Shown here: positions 53,600 through 62,964 of the stretch, piece after piece
Layout of the letters: the number at the start of each line of letters is the position of its first letter
How positions within the stretch are numbered: the stretch's first letter is position 1
Source of the DNA: Pseudanabaena sp. FACHB-2040
Lineage (GTDB): Bacteria; Cyanobacteriota; Cyanobacteriia; Phormidesmidales; Phormidesmidaceae
Direction: 5' to 3'
Assembly (NCBI RefSeq): GCF_014696715.1
Contig: NZ_JACJQO010000019.1
Location: forward strand, 372,001-436,000
DNA length: 64,000 nt
Translations under genes and position numbers: made by a program
Notes under the pieces: model-generated
Database searches by the model: none
What the model was told of the DNA's origin: nothing
The model's input: only the letters and a program-made list of their open reading frames with translations

Positions 53600-54343
53600 C
53601 TATAGAGTTTCTTTGAATAATTGCATCACCTGCTGCCAGGCATCGCCAGCGGCTTGCGAATGGTAGCTATCGCGCTGGTCACAAAAAAATCCGTGCCCGA
53701 CTCCTTCGTAGAGAAAGACCTGATGGGGCACGCTGTGTTTCGCCAATTCAGCTTTAATCTGATCTACCTCCTTTAGCGGAATCAGCGGATCTTCGTTGCC
53801 AAAGAAGCCATAAACGGTGCCAGCAATCGCTTGAGTGCGGGTTAGGGTCGGTTCGCCACCACCCGGCGTTAGTGAAGTGATGCCCGCGCCATAGAAAACA
53901 GCAGTCGCCTTGATAGCTGGTAGCGTCGCTGCCAGGTAGGCCACATGGCCCCCAAAGCAAAAGCCGATGCAGCCAACCCCGTCCGGCTTGACAGTGGCTT
54001 TGCTGTGCAGCAGATCGACCGCAGCTTGAATGTCGCTCAGCAGCTCGTCGGCCTGAGTACCTACCTTATATTTGCGGCCTAGCTCCAAATCCGCCTGAGA
54101 ATAGCCGACTTCAAAGCCAGGGGCTTGACGGTAGTAAATATGGGGTGCGATCGCAACATAGCCAGCCTCGGCAAACCGATCTGTCACCGATCGAATATGC
54201 GCATTGACGCCAAACACCTCCTGAATCACCACCACTGCCGGAAAAGGCCCTTCTCCACCGGGTTCTGCCAGATAAGCTAGGATCGGAGTGTGGTTGCTAA
54301 TAATCTCGATAGTGGCCGTGCGAATCGGCAAGGATGTCGTCAT
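53600..54343 (-). CDS. Dienelactone hydrolase family protein
   Basis: A 247-residue alpha/beta hydrolase. The nucleophile is a cysteine in GVGCIGFCFGGHVAYLAATL near residue 128, as in dienelactone hydrolase, rather than serine. The acidic residue is in VYGFFGNEDPLIPLKEVDQI near 188 and the histidine in LYEGVGHGFFCDQRDSYHSQ near 220. The N-terminal VVVIQEVFGVNAHIRSVTDR strand is also typical. Substrate is unknown; members act on lactones and esters. It is divergent from the CcmK gene with about 110 bases between them. Confidence 0.92.
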   Translation of the reverse strand: MTTSLPIRTATIEIISNHTPILAYLAEPGGEGPFPAVVVIQEVFGVNAHIRSVTDRFAEAGYVAIAPHIYYRQAPGFEVGYSQADLELGRKYKVGTQADELLSDIQAAVDLLHSKATVKPDGVGCIGFCFGGHVAYLAATLPAIKATAVFYGAGITSLTPGGGEPTLTRTQAIAGTVYGFFGNEDPLIPLKEVDQIKAELAKHSVPHQVFLYEGVGHGFFCDQRDSYHSQAAGDAWQQVMQLFKETL

Positions 54344-54454
54344 AGGCTGCTCTCATTGCGCCATCCTTAACTTATCGTGAAGCTGCTGTTAGCAGAAGCC
54401 TGCTCAGCCTCGATTGCTCGAGCCCCATTGCTAAAATACGATTGCTAAAGTGCC

Positions 54455-54775
54455 ATGCCAGAAGCCGTTGGGGTGATTGAAACCCTGGGAATGCCCACTG
54501 CCCTAGAAGCAGCTGATACGCTCTGCAAGAGCGGCCAAGTGCAGTTTGTGCGATTTGATAATGTGCAGGCAGGGCTAATTAGCGTCATCATCCGAGGGCC
54601 TGTCTCGGAGGTCACGGCAGCCATTCAGGCCGCCCTTTCTACGCTGGGCCGAATGCCGAAGGGCAGAGTAGCTGGGCACCACATCATTCCCTGCCCTGAT
54701 GGCAACCTAGAGGCTGTCCTGCCGCTGCAGTCCCGCTCAGGGACCTCAGAATCGGCAGACTGGCTAATTGATTAG
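54455..54775 (+). CDS. Divergent CcmK-type carboxysome shell protein (BMC-H)
   Basis: A 106-residue BMC-domain protein that aligns without gaps over 90 residues to CcmK proteins, which form hexameric tiles of the carboxysome shell. VGVIETLGMPTALEAADTL and ISVIIRGPVSEVTAAIQAAL are diagnostic. Edge lysine K25 is kept, but the usual Arg80 (HIIARPHEN) is C80 in HHIIPCPDGN, and the pore-lining positions 36-40, KIGSG in CcmK2, are NVQAG here. No other ccm gene is present, so this is a satellite copy. Such copies are thought to tune permeability or cap; here altered packing or hetero-oligomer assembly is inferred. A GntR gene follows. Confidence 0.88.
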   Translation: MPEAVGVIETLGMPTALEAADTLCKSGQVQFVRFDNVQAGLISVIIRGPVSEVTAAIQAALSTLGRMPKGRVAGHHIIPCPDGNLEAVLPLQSRSGTSESADWLID

Positions 54776-55052
54776 GAGTAGCCCCACCTGCCGACATTGA
54801 ACGCTGATGTTGAATGAGTGAGGGCTACCCTATTAGTCAAGGGGGTTCAGCCCTGCCCCCTATCAAGAAATGCTTTGTTTACATAGAAGAGGCGATAGTC
54901 AAAAGAAGCGATAGTCAAGCTCAAAGTGTCAAAATTTGTTGCGCTCGTGCGGCTTTGACAAAGACTTTCTTCAGATTTTTGTGAATCTAGTTCGTAATGG
55001 CCGATAAAACAGGTGTAATACCTTGAGGGCCATTTGGTGTGCTCACGACTCC

Positions 55053-55064
55053 GGAGGTGCTGTG
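55053..55064 (+). promoter_or_regulatory. Ribosome-binding site deciding the GntR start
   Basis: GGAGG at 55053-55057 followed after four bases by GTG at 55062-55064. This spacing is slightly short but the in-frame TTG at 55023 has no comparable site. Confidence 0.55.
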
Positions 55065-56051
55065 GCTGTTCAATTTCATATTCAACCTGACAGCGAGATT
55101 CCAGCTTCGACGCAGCTTTATGACCAGATCTGGTTTGCGATCGCGTCGCGCCAATATCCCCCCGGCTACCGCCTACCCAGCACTCGCCAGCTGGCCATGC
55201 AGACGGGGCTGCACCGCAACACCATCAGCAAAGTTTATCGCCAGCTTGAAGACGCCGGCGTTGTCGAAGCCCTGCCCGGCTCCGGCATTTACGTACGAGA
55301 GCAGAACAGTCTGGAGAGCGCTCGGCCCCAGTCCCAGCTTTGGGATGAGTTTCCCAAAGCTCGTGAGGTCGTAGAAAATAGCCTGGACGAGCTGCTGCGC
55401 CAAGGCTGCTCTCTCAACCAAGCCCGCGAGCTGTTTCTCGGCGAGATCGACTGGCGGCTGCGCTGCAGCGCGCGCGTTTTAGTGACCACGCCCCGGCAAG
55501 ACATTGGAGCCGGACAGCTGATGGTACGGGAGCTAGAAGCTGCTCTCAAAATTCCAGTGCAGCTAGTGCCCCTAGAAGAACTCGAAGACGTGCTGGCCCA
55601 AACCCGATCCGGTACGGTAGTCACCAGCCGCTACTTTATTACTGAGGCAGAAGCGATCGCCGGTCCTAAATCGGTGCGGGTCATTCCTATCGACATCTAC
55701 GATTACAACAAAGAGCTGGGCCTGCTCAAAAACCTGTCCAAAGACACCTGTTTGGGCATGGTCAGCCTCAGTACCGGCATTTTGCGGGCGGCAGAGGTGA
55801 TCAGCTACAGCTTGCGGGGCGACGACATTCTAGTCATGACTGCCCAAAGCGACGATGCCTACAAGCTTGGCTCCCTAGTCCGGAGCGCTCAAACTATTGT
55901 CGTGTTCGACCAGAGCAGCCTGCCCGCCGTTAAGCAGGCCGTTAACGAGGCCCGCGAAGAGCTGATCCGACCGCCCCAGCTCATTGTCTGCGACAACTAT
56001 ATTGGTGAGAAGTCAATCAACCTGCTAAAGCGGGAGCTGGGCCTGGACTAA
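55062..56051 (+). CDS. GntR-family transcriptional regulator with sensor-like C-terminal domain
   Basis: A 329-residue regulator. The winged helix-turn-helix is at residues 10-80: SEIPASTQLYDQIWFAIASR, then RLPSTRQLAMQTGLHRNTIS and KVYRQLEDAGVVEALPGSGI, the GntR signature. The C-terminal 190 residues form an alpha/beta domain (VLVTTPRQDIGAGQLMVREL, GTVVTSRYFITEAEAIAGPK, DTCLGMVSLSTGILRAAEVI, GDDILVMTAQSDDAYKLGSL) that is neither an aminotransferase nor the FadR/HutC domain; it looks like a ligand-binding fold with two lobes. Start GTG 55062 is favoured by GGAGG upstream. Ligand and target genes unknown; the CcmK gene upstream on the same strand is a candidate. Confidence 0.82.
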   Translation: MAVQFHIQPDSEIPASTQLYDQIWFAIASRQYPPGYRLPSTRQLAMQTGLHRNTISKVYRQLEDAGVVEALPGSGIYVREQNSLESARPQSQLWDEFPKAREVVENSLDELLRQGCSLNQARELFLGEIDWRLRCSARVLVTTPRQDIGAGQLMVRELEAALKIPVQLVPLEELEDVLAQTRSGTVVTSRYFITEAEAIAGPKSVRVIPIDIYDYNKELGLLKNLSKDTCLGMVSLSTGILRAAEVISYSLRGDDILVMTAQSDDAYKLGSLVRSAQTIVVFDQSSLPAVKQAVNEAREELIRPPQLIVCDNYIGEKSINLLKRELGLD

Positions 56052-56065
56052 AAACCCAGCGCAAG

Positions 56066-56926
56066 CTACTCCGCTAAAAACCGATTGACCTGATCCAGAT
56101 AGGTTTTTGAGTCTTCCAACATGGGAAAGTGAGAGGTTCTGGGGATCTCAACGTATTCCACGCAGGGGCTCAAAGCTGCCGCTCGCCTGCCCAAATCAGA
56201 GGGTGTAATTTTGTCGTACTGTCCCGACACCATCAGGGTCGGCACCTTAACCTGAGTAAACTCTCCCGGCATGACCTCAGTCGCTTTCTGGCTGACTGAG
56301 GTAAAAATTGTGCCCAGGGCGGTACCGTAATCGGCATTCAAAAAATCTTCTAGAAAAGCCTGCCGCTCGCGCCTGGGAATTGGTCGATGCAGGAAGCGAG
56401 CCATGAAGAACCGAGGGGCCAGCGGAATCCGCGCCAGCCAGGTTGGGCGAAACTTCACCACATAGCCGCCAAACTGATAAAAAGCGTTGAAGGCCCGCTC
56501 ATCGTAGTCAAAAATGCCGTTGCAGGTGAGGATAGCCTTGATCACTCGCTCCGGATAGCGGTTGAGGAAAAAGACGCCGACCGAAGCACCCATCGAGTGG
56601 GCATTGAGGTAAACCCGCTCCAGCCCCAACGCATCCAGCAAAGCGATCAGATCGTCGGCAAAGGTTTCTAGTTCATAGCCCCGCTTCAAGCAAAGCTCTC
56701 GGCCCGCATCGTCTATGTGCGATCGCCCAAATCCGCGCATGTCGTACAGCAGGCAGTCAAACTGCTCACGCTGGGCTAGCGCTGTGCTGCGCCAATAGCG
56801 CGCCGAACCCGCCCAGCCATGCACAAAAACCATAACCGGCTTAGGAGCCGATCCAGACGCTGATGCCTCAGGCGATTTTATCCACTCGTAGTAATGGTTA
56901 ACGCCGTTAACTAAAACATACGGCAT
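56066..56926 (-). CDS. Alpha/beta hydrolase downstream of clpX
   Basis: A 286-residue alpha/beta hydrolase: MVFVHGWAGSARYWRSTALA near residue 32, LLYDMRGFGRSHIDD, nucleophile serine in VYLNAHSMGASVGVFFLNRY near 112, acidic residue in LMVSGQYDKITPSDLGRRAA and histidine in IPRTSHFPMLEDSKTYLDQV near 265. Substrate is unknown. Its ATG is three bases after the clpX stop on the same strand, so it is probably translated from the clpP-clpX transcript. Confidence 0.9.
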   Translation of the reverse strand: MPYVLVNGVNHYYEWIKSPEASASGSAPKPVMVFVHGWAGSARYWRSTALAQREQFDCLLYDMRGFGRSHIDDAGRELCLKRGYELETFADDLIALLDALGLERVYLNAHSMGASVGVFFLNRYPERVIKAILTCNGIFDYDERAFNAFYQFGGYVVKFRPTWLARIPLAPRFFMARFLHRPIPRRERQAFLEDFLNADYGTALGTIFTSVSQKATEVMPGEFTQVKVPTLMVSGQYDKITPSDLGRRAAALSPCVEYVEIPRTSHFPMLEDSKTYLDQVNRFLAE

Positions 56927-56929
56927 GGG

Positions 56930-58267
56930 CTAAGCAGATTCTGGTTTGGGTAGAGAGGACGGGTGCAGCAGCAGGTCTGCTGTAGAGCGTTTTTCAACCA
57001 TTTCTCGTGTGATCATGCAGCGCTTCACATCCATTCGGGAAGGCAGCTCATACATCACATCTAGCATGAGCTCTTCTACGATGCCTCGCAAGGCCCGCGC
57101 TCCAGTCTTGCGGCGGTAGGCTTCACGTGCGATCGCAGTCAACGCATCGGGCTTAAATTCAAGCTGCACGTTGTCCATCCGCATCAGCTTTTGGAACTGC
57201 TTCACCAGAGCGTTCTTAGGCTCTGTCATGATCGCCATTAGGGCCTCTTCATCCAGCGGTTCAACCACCGAGATCGCTGGAATACGGCCAATGAACTCAG
57301 GAATCATGCCGAACTTAACCAGATCGTCTGGCTCTAGATGGCGCAGCACATCAGCTGCCCGCTGTTCTCGTGAAGGCTGGTTTTCGCCAGGCTGGATAAA
57401 GCCGATAGACTTCTTACCAGTTCGCTGCTCGACAATTTTCTCTAGACCAACAAAAGCACCGCCACAGATAAAGAGAATATTGCTGGTGTCGATCTGAATA
57501 CAGTCTTGGTAAGGATGCTTACGGCCACCTTGGGGTGGAACATTAGCAACCGTGCCCTCCAACATCTTCAGCAACGCCTGCTGAACACCCTCACCCGAGA
57601 CATCACGCGTGATTGAGGGGTTTTCGCTCTTGCGGGCAATCTTATCAATCTCGTCGATGTAGATAATGCCCCGCTGCGCCTCTTCTACATCCAGATCAGC
57701 TACCTGCAGCAACCGCAGCAGGATGTTCTCGACATCCTCACCCACGTAGCCCGCTTCAGTCAGAGTCGTGGCATCAGCGACAGCAAAGGGCACATCCAAA
57801 ATCTTGGCCAGCGTTTGAGCCAGGAGGGTCTTGCCACAACCGGTTGGGCCAATCAGAAGAATGTTGGACTTTTGCAGTTCCACATTCTCATCTAATGGAT
57901 CATTCCCTCTGTTTTGAAGATAGCTAAGCCGCTTGTAATGGTTGTAGACAGCTACAGAGAGCACTTTTTTGGCCTCATCCTGGCCAATGACGTGCTCGTC
58001 GAGATATTTTTTAATTTCCCGAGGCTTGGGAATTTGGTTTAAAGAAATACTGGACGAAGATCGGCGCTTCTCAGCGGGAGGCTCCCGCCGAGGAACTGGC
58101 TGGGCCACGGTTGCCCCAGAGTCAAACAGCTCTTCGTCCAAGATCTCGTTACAAAGGTCAACACATTCGTCGCAGATATAGACTCCCGGTCCTGCGATTA
58201 ATTTTCGGACTTGCTCCTGGGACTTGCCACAGAATGAGCACTTGAGATGGGAGTCGTACTTAGACAT
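56930..58267 (-). CDS. clpX: ClpX ATPase subunit of the ClpXP protease
   Basis: ClpX recognises, unfolds and threads substrates into ClpP. The 445-residue protein has the N-terminal zinc-binding domain with [11 protein letters not shown] and [11 protein letters not shown] (four cysteines), the AAA+ module with Walker A in [20 protein letters not shown] near residue 140, the GYVGEDVE pore loop, Walker B in [20 protein letters not shown] near 205, and [10 protein letters not shown]-like [12 protein letters not shown] near 295. The IGF loop that docks on ClpP is present in this last segment. It follows clpP by nine bases. Confidence 0.98.
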   Translation of the reverse strand: MSKYDSHLKCSFCGKSQEQVRKLIAGPGVYICDECVDLCNEILDEELFDSGATVAQPVPRREPPAEKRRSSSSISLNQIPKPREIKKYLDEHVIGQDEAKKVLSVAVYNHYKRLSYLQNRGNDPLDENVELQKSNILLIGPTGCGKTLLAQTLAKILDVPFAVADATTLTEAGYVGEDVENILLRLLQVADLDVEEAQRGIIYIDEIDKIARKSENPSITRDVSGEGVQQALLKMLEGTVANVPPQGGRKHPYQDCIQIDTSNILFICGGAFVGLEKIVEQRTGKKSIGFIQPGENQPSREQRAADVLRHLEPDDLVKFGMIPEFIGRIPAISVVEPLDEEALMAIMTEPKNALVKQFQKLMRMDNVQLEFKPDALTAIAREAYRRKTGARALRGIVEELMLDVMYELPSRMDVKRCMITREMVEKRSTADLLLHPSSLPKPESA

Positions 58268-58276
58268 AGTGGCCTC

Positions 58277-58984
58277 TTACTGGAGTGCAGTCACGTCTAC
58301 GTTAGCTGATAGCTCTTGCCGCTGGATGACTTTGTCGATTAGGCCGTAGGCTTGAGCATCTTCGGCGGACATGTAAAAGTCTCGCTCGGTGTCTGCTTCA
58401 ATCCGCTCCAGAGACTGGTGAGTGTGGTTGGCAATTAGCTCATTGAGCCGCTGCTTGTGATAGAGAATTTCCTTGGCCTGAATCTCGATGTCCACCGCCT
58501 GACCTTGGGCACCGCCTAGGGGTTGGTGAATCATGATTCGAGCGCTCGGGAGAGACAGTCGCTTACCCGGCGCACCCGCACACAGCAGGAAAGCCCCCAT
58601 ACTTGCAGCTAAACCAAAGCAGATAGTGACGACATCTGGCCGAATCTGCTGCATTGTATCGTAAATAGCCATCCCTGCATAAATTGATCCACCTGGAGAA
58701 TTAATATAAAGCTGCACATCCTTCTCAGGATCTTCAGCATCCAGATAGAGCAGTTGAGCCACAATAGAGTCGGCTACCTGATCGTCAACCGGTGTTCCCA
58801 GAAAGACAATGCGTTCCCGCAGCAGCCTGGAGTAGATATCAAAAGCTCGTTCTCCTCTGCCGGATTGCTCAACGACAACCGGGAGAATGCCTTGCGGAGA
58901 TTGGTTCGCAGCCGAGATCCTGGGATCGAGGCTACGAAGAGAATGAAATGCGATCGAAGAAAACATGGACCCAGCGCTATTCAA
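58277..58984 (-). CDS. clpP: ClpP protease subunit
   Basis: A 235-residue ClpP serine protease with an N-terminal extension of about 30 residues before the mature start region. The catalytic serine is in [20 protein letters not shown] near residue 130, histidine in [20 protein letters not shown] near 155, and aspartate in [20 protein letters not shown] near 204. [20 protein letters not shown] precedes the serine. It is the clpX-linked copy; cyanobacteria have several ClpP/ClpR subunits. A 10-bp inverted repeat lies in the tig-clpP spacer. The ATG at 58984 is one option; a start six residues later is possible. Confidence 0.97.
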   Translation of the reverse strand: MNSAGSMFSSIAFHSLRSLDPRISAANQSPQGILPVVVEQSGRGERAFDIYSRLLRERIVFLGTPVDDQVADSIVAQLLYLDAEDPEKDVQLYINSPGGSIYAGMAIYDTMQQIRPDVVTICFGLAASMGAFLLCAGAPGKRLSLPSARIMIHQPLGGAQGQAVDIEIQAKEILYHKQRLNELIANHTHQSLERIEADTERDFYMSAEDAQAYGLIDKVIQRQELSANVDVTALQ

Positions 58985-59015
58985 TAGAAAATCCGCACTT
59001 GCTAAGTAGTATATC

Positions 59016-59051
59016 GGGAGTGAAAGACTAAACTTAGCCCTTCACTCCCGC
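59016..59051. other. Inverted repeat in the tig-clpP spacer
   Basis: CGGGAGTGAA, 16-base loop, TTCACTCCCG. It lies 32 bases before the clpP start and 141 bases after the tig stop. It lacks a T-run; it could be an operator or a leader hairpin. Confidence 0.5.
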
Positions 59052-59192
59052 CATGTCTCCATTATGCCTCAACTTTTTAAGCAGAGGCGACTTGGCTACC
59101 GCAGCAAAAACGTCCCAAAAGCAGCAACGAAACGGGAACGCAGCTTAGGTCTGCCCCTTCCCGCCTCAATCTTCACTTCAGAGAAGCTTTCG

Positions 59193-60614
59193 TTATTCTT
59201 CAGAATCTTCCGCAGCAGCCTCAACGACCTCAGCTTCCACGTCTATAGAAGCTACGGCTGGATCAGGTGAAGCTTCTTCCTCCTCGGCAGGCGTTAGCGT
59301 TCCTTCGGGCACCAGTTCGAGCGTACTGTTTTCCTCTAGCCAGGCCAAAATCTTGTCCTGTAACAAGTCTTCCTGCACCACCTCTCGCAGCCGCTGAGGA
59401 TCGACCTTAGTGGGGTCGGAGATTTCAGCCATCATCTCGTCAGCTTTGGCCTCGATTTCAGCCTCTTCAACGGTAATAGAAGCGTGTTTGGCTACTTCTC
59501 CTAAGGCCAGGGTACGCTGCAAGCGCTCAATGGCTTCAGGGCGGGTGCGCTCACGCATTCCAGCAATTAGTTCTGGCGTGAGCAGCTTGTTCACATCTAG
59601 CCCCTGGTTGCTCAACTGCATCACTGTTTGGGTCAACAAAAAGTCAACCTCTCGCTGGATCAAAGTACTGGGAATCTCGACATCAAGCTGTTTAACCAAT
59701 TCTGCCAGCAGGGCCTGCTCTCGATTCGTCTTGGTTTGCTGCTCAGCCTCATTGCGGTAGCGCTCCTCTAGAGATTGGCGCAGCTCAGCTAAAGTCTCAA
59801 ATTCGCTGACTTCCTGGGCAAAGTCGTCGTCTAGTTCAGGCAGTTCCTTTTCTTTGATCTCCTTCACTGTGATAGTGAAGACTGCCTCTTGTCCAGCCAA
59901 ATCCTCTTGGGGGTAACCCTCTGGGAAGGTAACCTCGATTTCCTTGGTTTCGTCCAGCGTCATACCGACAATGCCTTGGACAAATCCTTCGATGAAGCGG
60001 CCGTCCTGCAGCTCTACCTGAAAGTCTTGGGCGCTGCCGCCAGAAAATTCTTCAGGCTCTTCCCCTTCTCTTTTGACTTTGCCAACAAAATCAACTACGG
60101 CAATGTCGCCTATTTGGGCCGGTCGGTCTTCAACGGGTACTAGGGTAGCTAGGTTGGTGCGATATTGCTCCAGGGTTTCGTCTACCTGCTCCAGTTTGGG
60201 TTTAACTTCCTCAGCCTGGGCTGTAAAACCACTGTACTGCTTTAGGGTGACTCGAGGCGGCACATCCACAGCAGCCGAGATAGTGAGGTCTTGGCCAGGC
60301 TCATATTGAGCGATCAGGTCATCGATCGATGACTTGAGCTGGTAGTTGCCGATGGCTTCGATTTCTTCTTGCTTGATGGCTTTATCAACGGCGTTTTGAA
60401 CCAATTCCTCCAGCACCGCTGCCTTGAATTGGGTAACTCCCACGCGCTGTAAAAAGACTTGGCGGGGCACCTTCCCCTTGCGAAAGCCCGGGATATTCAT
60501 AGAGTTCATGTACTTACGAAGCACTTGCTCGTAAGTCTGCCGACTCATATCGGCAGGGATCTCAATCTCCAGACCTACTTGACTATCGGGCAGCTTTTCC
60601 TGAGTGACTTTCAT
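59193..60614 (-). CDS. tig: Trigger factor (ribosome-associated chaperone)
   Basis: Tig binds L23 at the exit tunnel and shields nascent chains. The 473-residue protein has the ribosome-binding tail with the GFRKGKVPR signature (IPGFRKGKVPRQVFLQRVGV near residue 40), a central FKBP-type domain (IGDIAVVDFVGKVKREGEEP, FIEGFVQGIVGMTLDETKEI, VTFPEGYPQEDLAGQEAVFT) and a long helical C-terminal arm. It ends in a very acidic tail of about 35 residues that is common in cyanobacterial forms. It is first in the tig-clpP-clpX order, with 208 bases before clpP. Confidence 0.98.
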   Translation of the reverse strand: MKVTQEKLPDSQVGLEIEIPADMSRQTYEQVLRKYMNSMNIPGFRKGKVPRQVFLQRVGVTQFKAAVLEELVQNAVDKAIKQEEIEAIGNYQLKSSIDDLIAQYEPGQDLTISAAVDVPPRVTLKQYSGFTAQAEEVKPKLEQVDETLEQYRTNLATLVPVEDRPAQIGDIAVVDFVGKVKREGEEPEEFSGGSAQDFQVELQDGRFIEGFVQGIVGMTLDETKEIEVTFPEGYPQEDLAGQEAVFTITVKEIKEKELPELDDDFAQEVSEFETLAELRQSLEERYRNEAEQQTKTNREQALLAELVKQLDVEIPSTLIQREVDFLLTQTVMQLSNQGLDVNKLLTPELIAGMRERTRPEAIERLQRTLALGEVAKHASITVEEAEIEAKADEMMAEISDPTKVDPQRLREVVQEDLLQDKILAWLEENSTLELVPEGTLTPAEEEEASPDPAVASIDVEAEVVEAAAEDSEE

Positions 60615-60862
60615 CGAGGCTATTGGCTATCTACAAAACTGCGATCGCTGCCCTTCTATATAGAGGAGGACAATTTTTCACGCAATATGCAATCATAGCC
60701 CATTCCAGCCATGCTCTTAAAAGTCTTTCTAAGATATATAGAATGGGCGGTAGCACTCTTTCGCCAAAGGGTGGAAGGGCACTGGGCAGAGTGAATATTG
60801 TTACAGGGGTTGGCTGTCTAGCAGGCACCTGTAGTAGAGTTGAAGTCTATTCACGTTGGCAT

Positions 60863-60881
60863 TAGGAGGGTTTTCGGCTTG
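60863..60881 (+). promoter_or_regulatory. Ribosome-binding site and TTG start of asd
   Basis: TAGGAGGG at 60863-60870, eight bases, then TTG at 60879-60881. It is the only good site near the start of the Asd coding region and excludes the upstream TTG at 60840. Confidence 0.75.
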
Positions 60882-61913
60882 TCGCAAGGGTATCGAGTTG
60901 CCATCTTAGGAGCTACCGGAGCCGTCGGCAGTGAACTGTTGATGTTGCTGGAGGAGCGGTCTTTCCCTCTAGCGGATCTAAAGCTGCTAGCATCTCCCCG
61001 ATCGGCGGGTAAAACTCTCCGCTTTAAACAAGAGACCCTGACCATTGAAGCGCTCAGCGATACCTCCTTCAACGGCATTGATATTGTTCTGGCCTCCGCA
61101 GGCGCATCGATCTCCCGAGAGTGGGCTCCCAAGGCAGCACGGGCCGGGGCAGTCGTGATAGACAACTCCAGCGCCTTTCGTATGGATCCCCAGGTGCCTT
61201 TGGTTGTCCCTGAGGTCAATGGTCAAGCAGCAGCTCAACATCAGGGCATTATCGCCAACCCCAACTGCACAACTATCTTGATGTCTCTGGCTGTCTGGCC
61301 GCTGCATCAGGTTAGGCCCGTGCAGCGGCTGGTCGTTGCAACCTATCAGTCAGCTAGCGGTGCAGGCGCACGAGCCATGGAGGAAGTCAAGCAACAGGCT
61401 CGCGCCATTCTTGACGGCCAAACGCCCCAAACAGAGGCGTTTCCCTATCCTCTAGCCTTCAATCTGTTCCCCCACAACTCAGCCCTAAACGAGCTGGGCT
61501 ACTGCCAGGAAGAGATGAAAATGGTGAATGAGACCCGCAAAATATTTGATGTGCCCAATTTAAGAATTACGGCAACTTGTGTTCGGGTTCCCGTGCTGCG
61601 GGCACACTCAGAAGCAGTTAACCTAGAGTTTGAAGAACCTTTTGCTCCAGCAGAAGCTAAAGCCATCTTGGCCCAAGCCCCCGGAGTTAAGGTAGTAGAA
61701 GACTGGCAAGCTAACTACTTCCCGATGCCTATTGACGCTAGCGGTCAAGACGATGTGCTGGTCGGTCGGATTCGGCAGGATATCTCTCACGACCATAGCC
61801 TAGACCTGTGGCTCTGTGGCGATCAGATCCGCAAGGGTGCCGCCCTCAATGCGGTACAAATCGCTGAGCTATTAGTCGCTAAGCAGTGGCTGAAGGTACC
61901 TGCCACAGTTTAG
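60879..61913 (+). CDS. asd: Aspartate-semialdehyde dehydrogenase
   Basis: Asd reduces aspartyl phosphate to the semialdehyde, a branch point for lysine, diaminopimelate, threonine and methionine. The 344-residue protein opens with the NADP-binding motif RVAILGATGAVGSELLMLLE, and has the catalytic cysteine in IIANPNCTTILMSLAVWPLH near residue 130, QSASGAGARAMEEVKQQ and the histidine region CVRVPVLRAHSEAVNLEFEE. The TTG start at 60879 is chosen for its Shine-Dalgarno site; it gives MSQGYRVAIL. It is divergent from tig and followed by dapA, the next enzyme of the pathway. Confidence 0.96.
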   Translation: MSQGYRVAILGATGAVGSELLMLLEERSFPLADLKLLASPRSAGKTLRFKQETLTIEALSDTSFNGIDIVLASAGASISREWAPKAARAGAVVIDNSSAFRMDPQVPLVVPEVNGQAAAQHQGIIANPNCTTILMSLAVWPLHQVRPVQRLVVATYQSASGAGARAMEEVKQQARAILDGQTPQTEAFPYPLAFNLFPHNSALNELGYCQEEMKMVNETRKIFDVPNLRITATCVRVPVLRAHSEAVNLEFEEPFAPAEAKAILAQAPGVKVVEDWQANYFPMPIDASGQDDVLVGRIRQDISHDHSLDLWLCGDQIRKGAALNAVQIAELLVAKQWLKVPATV

Positions 61914-62024
61914 CTAGAGATATCGCTTAAAGATAATCGTGTTAGCCTGTGTTCGATGGCTTAAGCGCCTGCCCCTTAAGGATTCGCTGTTGCCATAGAC
62001 TTCATGTAAACCTGGAGATGCCGC

Positions 62025-62030
62025 TATGAT
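62025..62030 (+). promoter_or_regulatory. Possible -10 box of dapA
   Basis: TATGAT at 62025-62030, 18 bases after a poor -35 candidate TTCATG. It would give dapA its own promoter in addition to read-through from asd. Confidence 0.3.
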
Positions 62031-62085
62031 GCCGTGGACAGTAGCGTCAGCACAGAAAAGATGATAACTAGGAGATAGAGAACGC

Positions 62086-62964
62086 GTGGCGTATTTCGGG
62101 CAAGTCTTGACGGCTATGGTGACCCCCTTTAACGAGGATGGAGCCGTTAACTACGCTGTTGCTGAAAAGCTGGCGGCCCACTTAGTTGACCACGGTAGTG
62201 ATGCTCTAGTAGTGTGCGGCACAACAGGGGAGTCGCCGACACTTTCCTGGGATGAAGAATACCAGCTGTTCAAGACCGTGCAGCAGGCGGTTGCCGGTCG
62301 GGCCAAGGTGGTTGCCGGTACCGGCTCCAACTCCACTCATGAGGCTGTTGAAGCAACTCGCAAAGCCAGCCACCTGGGATTAGATGGTACGCTACAGGTA
62401 GTCCCTTATTACAACAAACCCCCGCAGGAGGGCCTCTACCAGCACTTTCGTGCGATCGCACAAGCCGTTCCTGATTTGCCTTTGATGCTCTATAACGTGC
62501 CAGGGCGCACCAGCCAAAACCTAGCAGTAGAAACGGTGGTTAAGCTGGCTGAGATTCCCAACATCATGGCTATCAAGGAAGCTAGCGGCAGTCTCGATCA
62601 GGCTAGCCAGATTCGTGCAGCTACTCCCGAAGAGTTTGCCATTTACTCCGGAGATGATTCTCTAACGCTGCCTTTGTTAGCAGTAGGAGGCACTGGAGTG
62701 GTCAGCGTAGCCAGCCACCTGGTAGGCGACCAAATTCGGCAGATGATTCAGGCCTTTGAATCAGGACAGGTCAAGCAGGCTACCCAAATTCACCTGCAGC
62801 TCATGCCTTTGTTTAAGGCTTTGTTTGCAACGACTAATCCTATCCCTGTTAAAGTAGCCCTAGCGCTAAAGGGCTGGCAAGTAGGCGGCGTTCGTCCCCC
62901 TCTCTGCCCTCCTTCTGCTGATGTTAAGCAAGTGCTTGAGCAGGTTCTACATGAGCTTGCCTAG
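62086..62964 (+). CDS. dapA: 4-hydroxy-tetrahydrodipicolinate synthase
   Basis: DapA condenses aspartate semialdehyde with pyruvate, the first step of the lysine/diaminopimelate branch. The 292-residue protein starts at GTG 62086. It has [40 protein letters not shown] near residue 45, [20 protein letters not shown] near 105, [12 protein letters not shown] near 133 (conserved tyrosine) and the Schiff-base lysine in [20 protein letters not shown] near 162. Length is standard. It lies 172 bases after asd on the same strand and 395 bases before rnj, the conserved cyanobacterial order. Confidence 0.98.
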   Translation: MAYFGQVLTAMVTPFNEDGAVNYAVAEKLAAHLVDHGSDALVVCGTTGESPTLSWDEEYQLFKTVQQAVAGRAKVVAGTGSNSTHEAVEATRKASHLGLDGTLQVVPYYNKPPQEGLYQHFRAIAQAVPDLPLMLYNVPGRTSQNLAVETVVKLAEIPNIMAIKEASGSLDQASQIRAATPEEFAIYSGDDSLTLPLLAVGGTGVVSVASHLVGDQIRQMIQAFESGQVKQATQIHLQLMPLFKALFATTNPIPVKVALALKGWQVGGVRPPLCPPSADVKQVLEQVLHELA

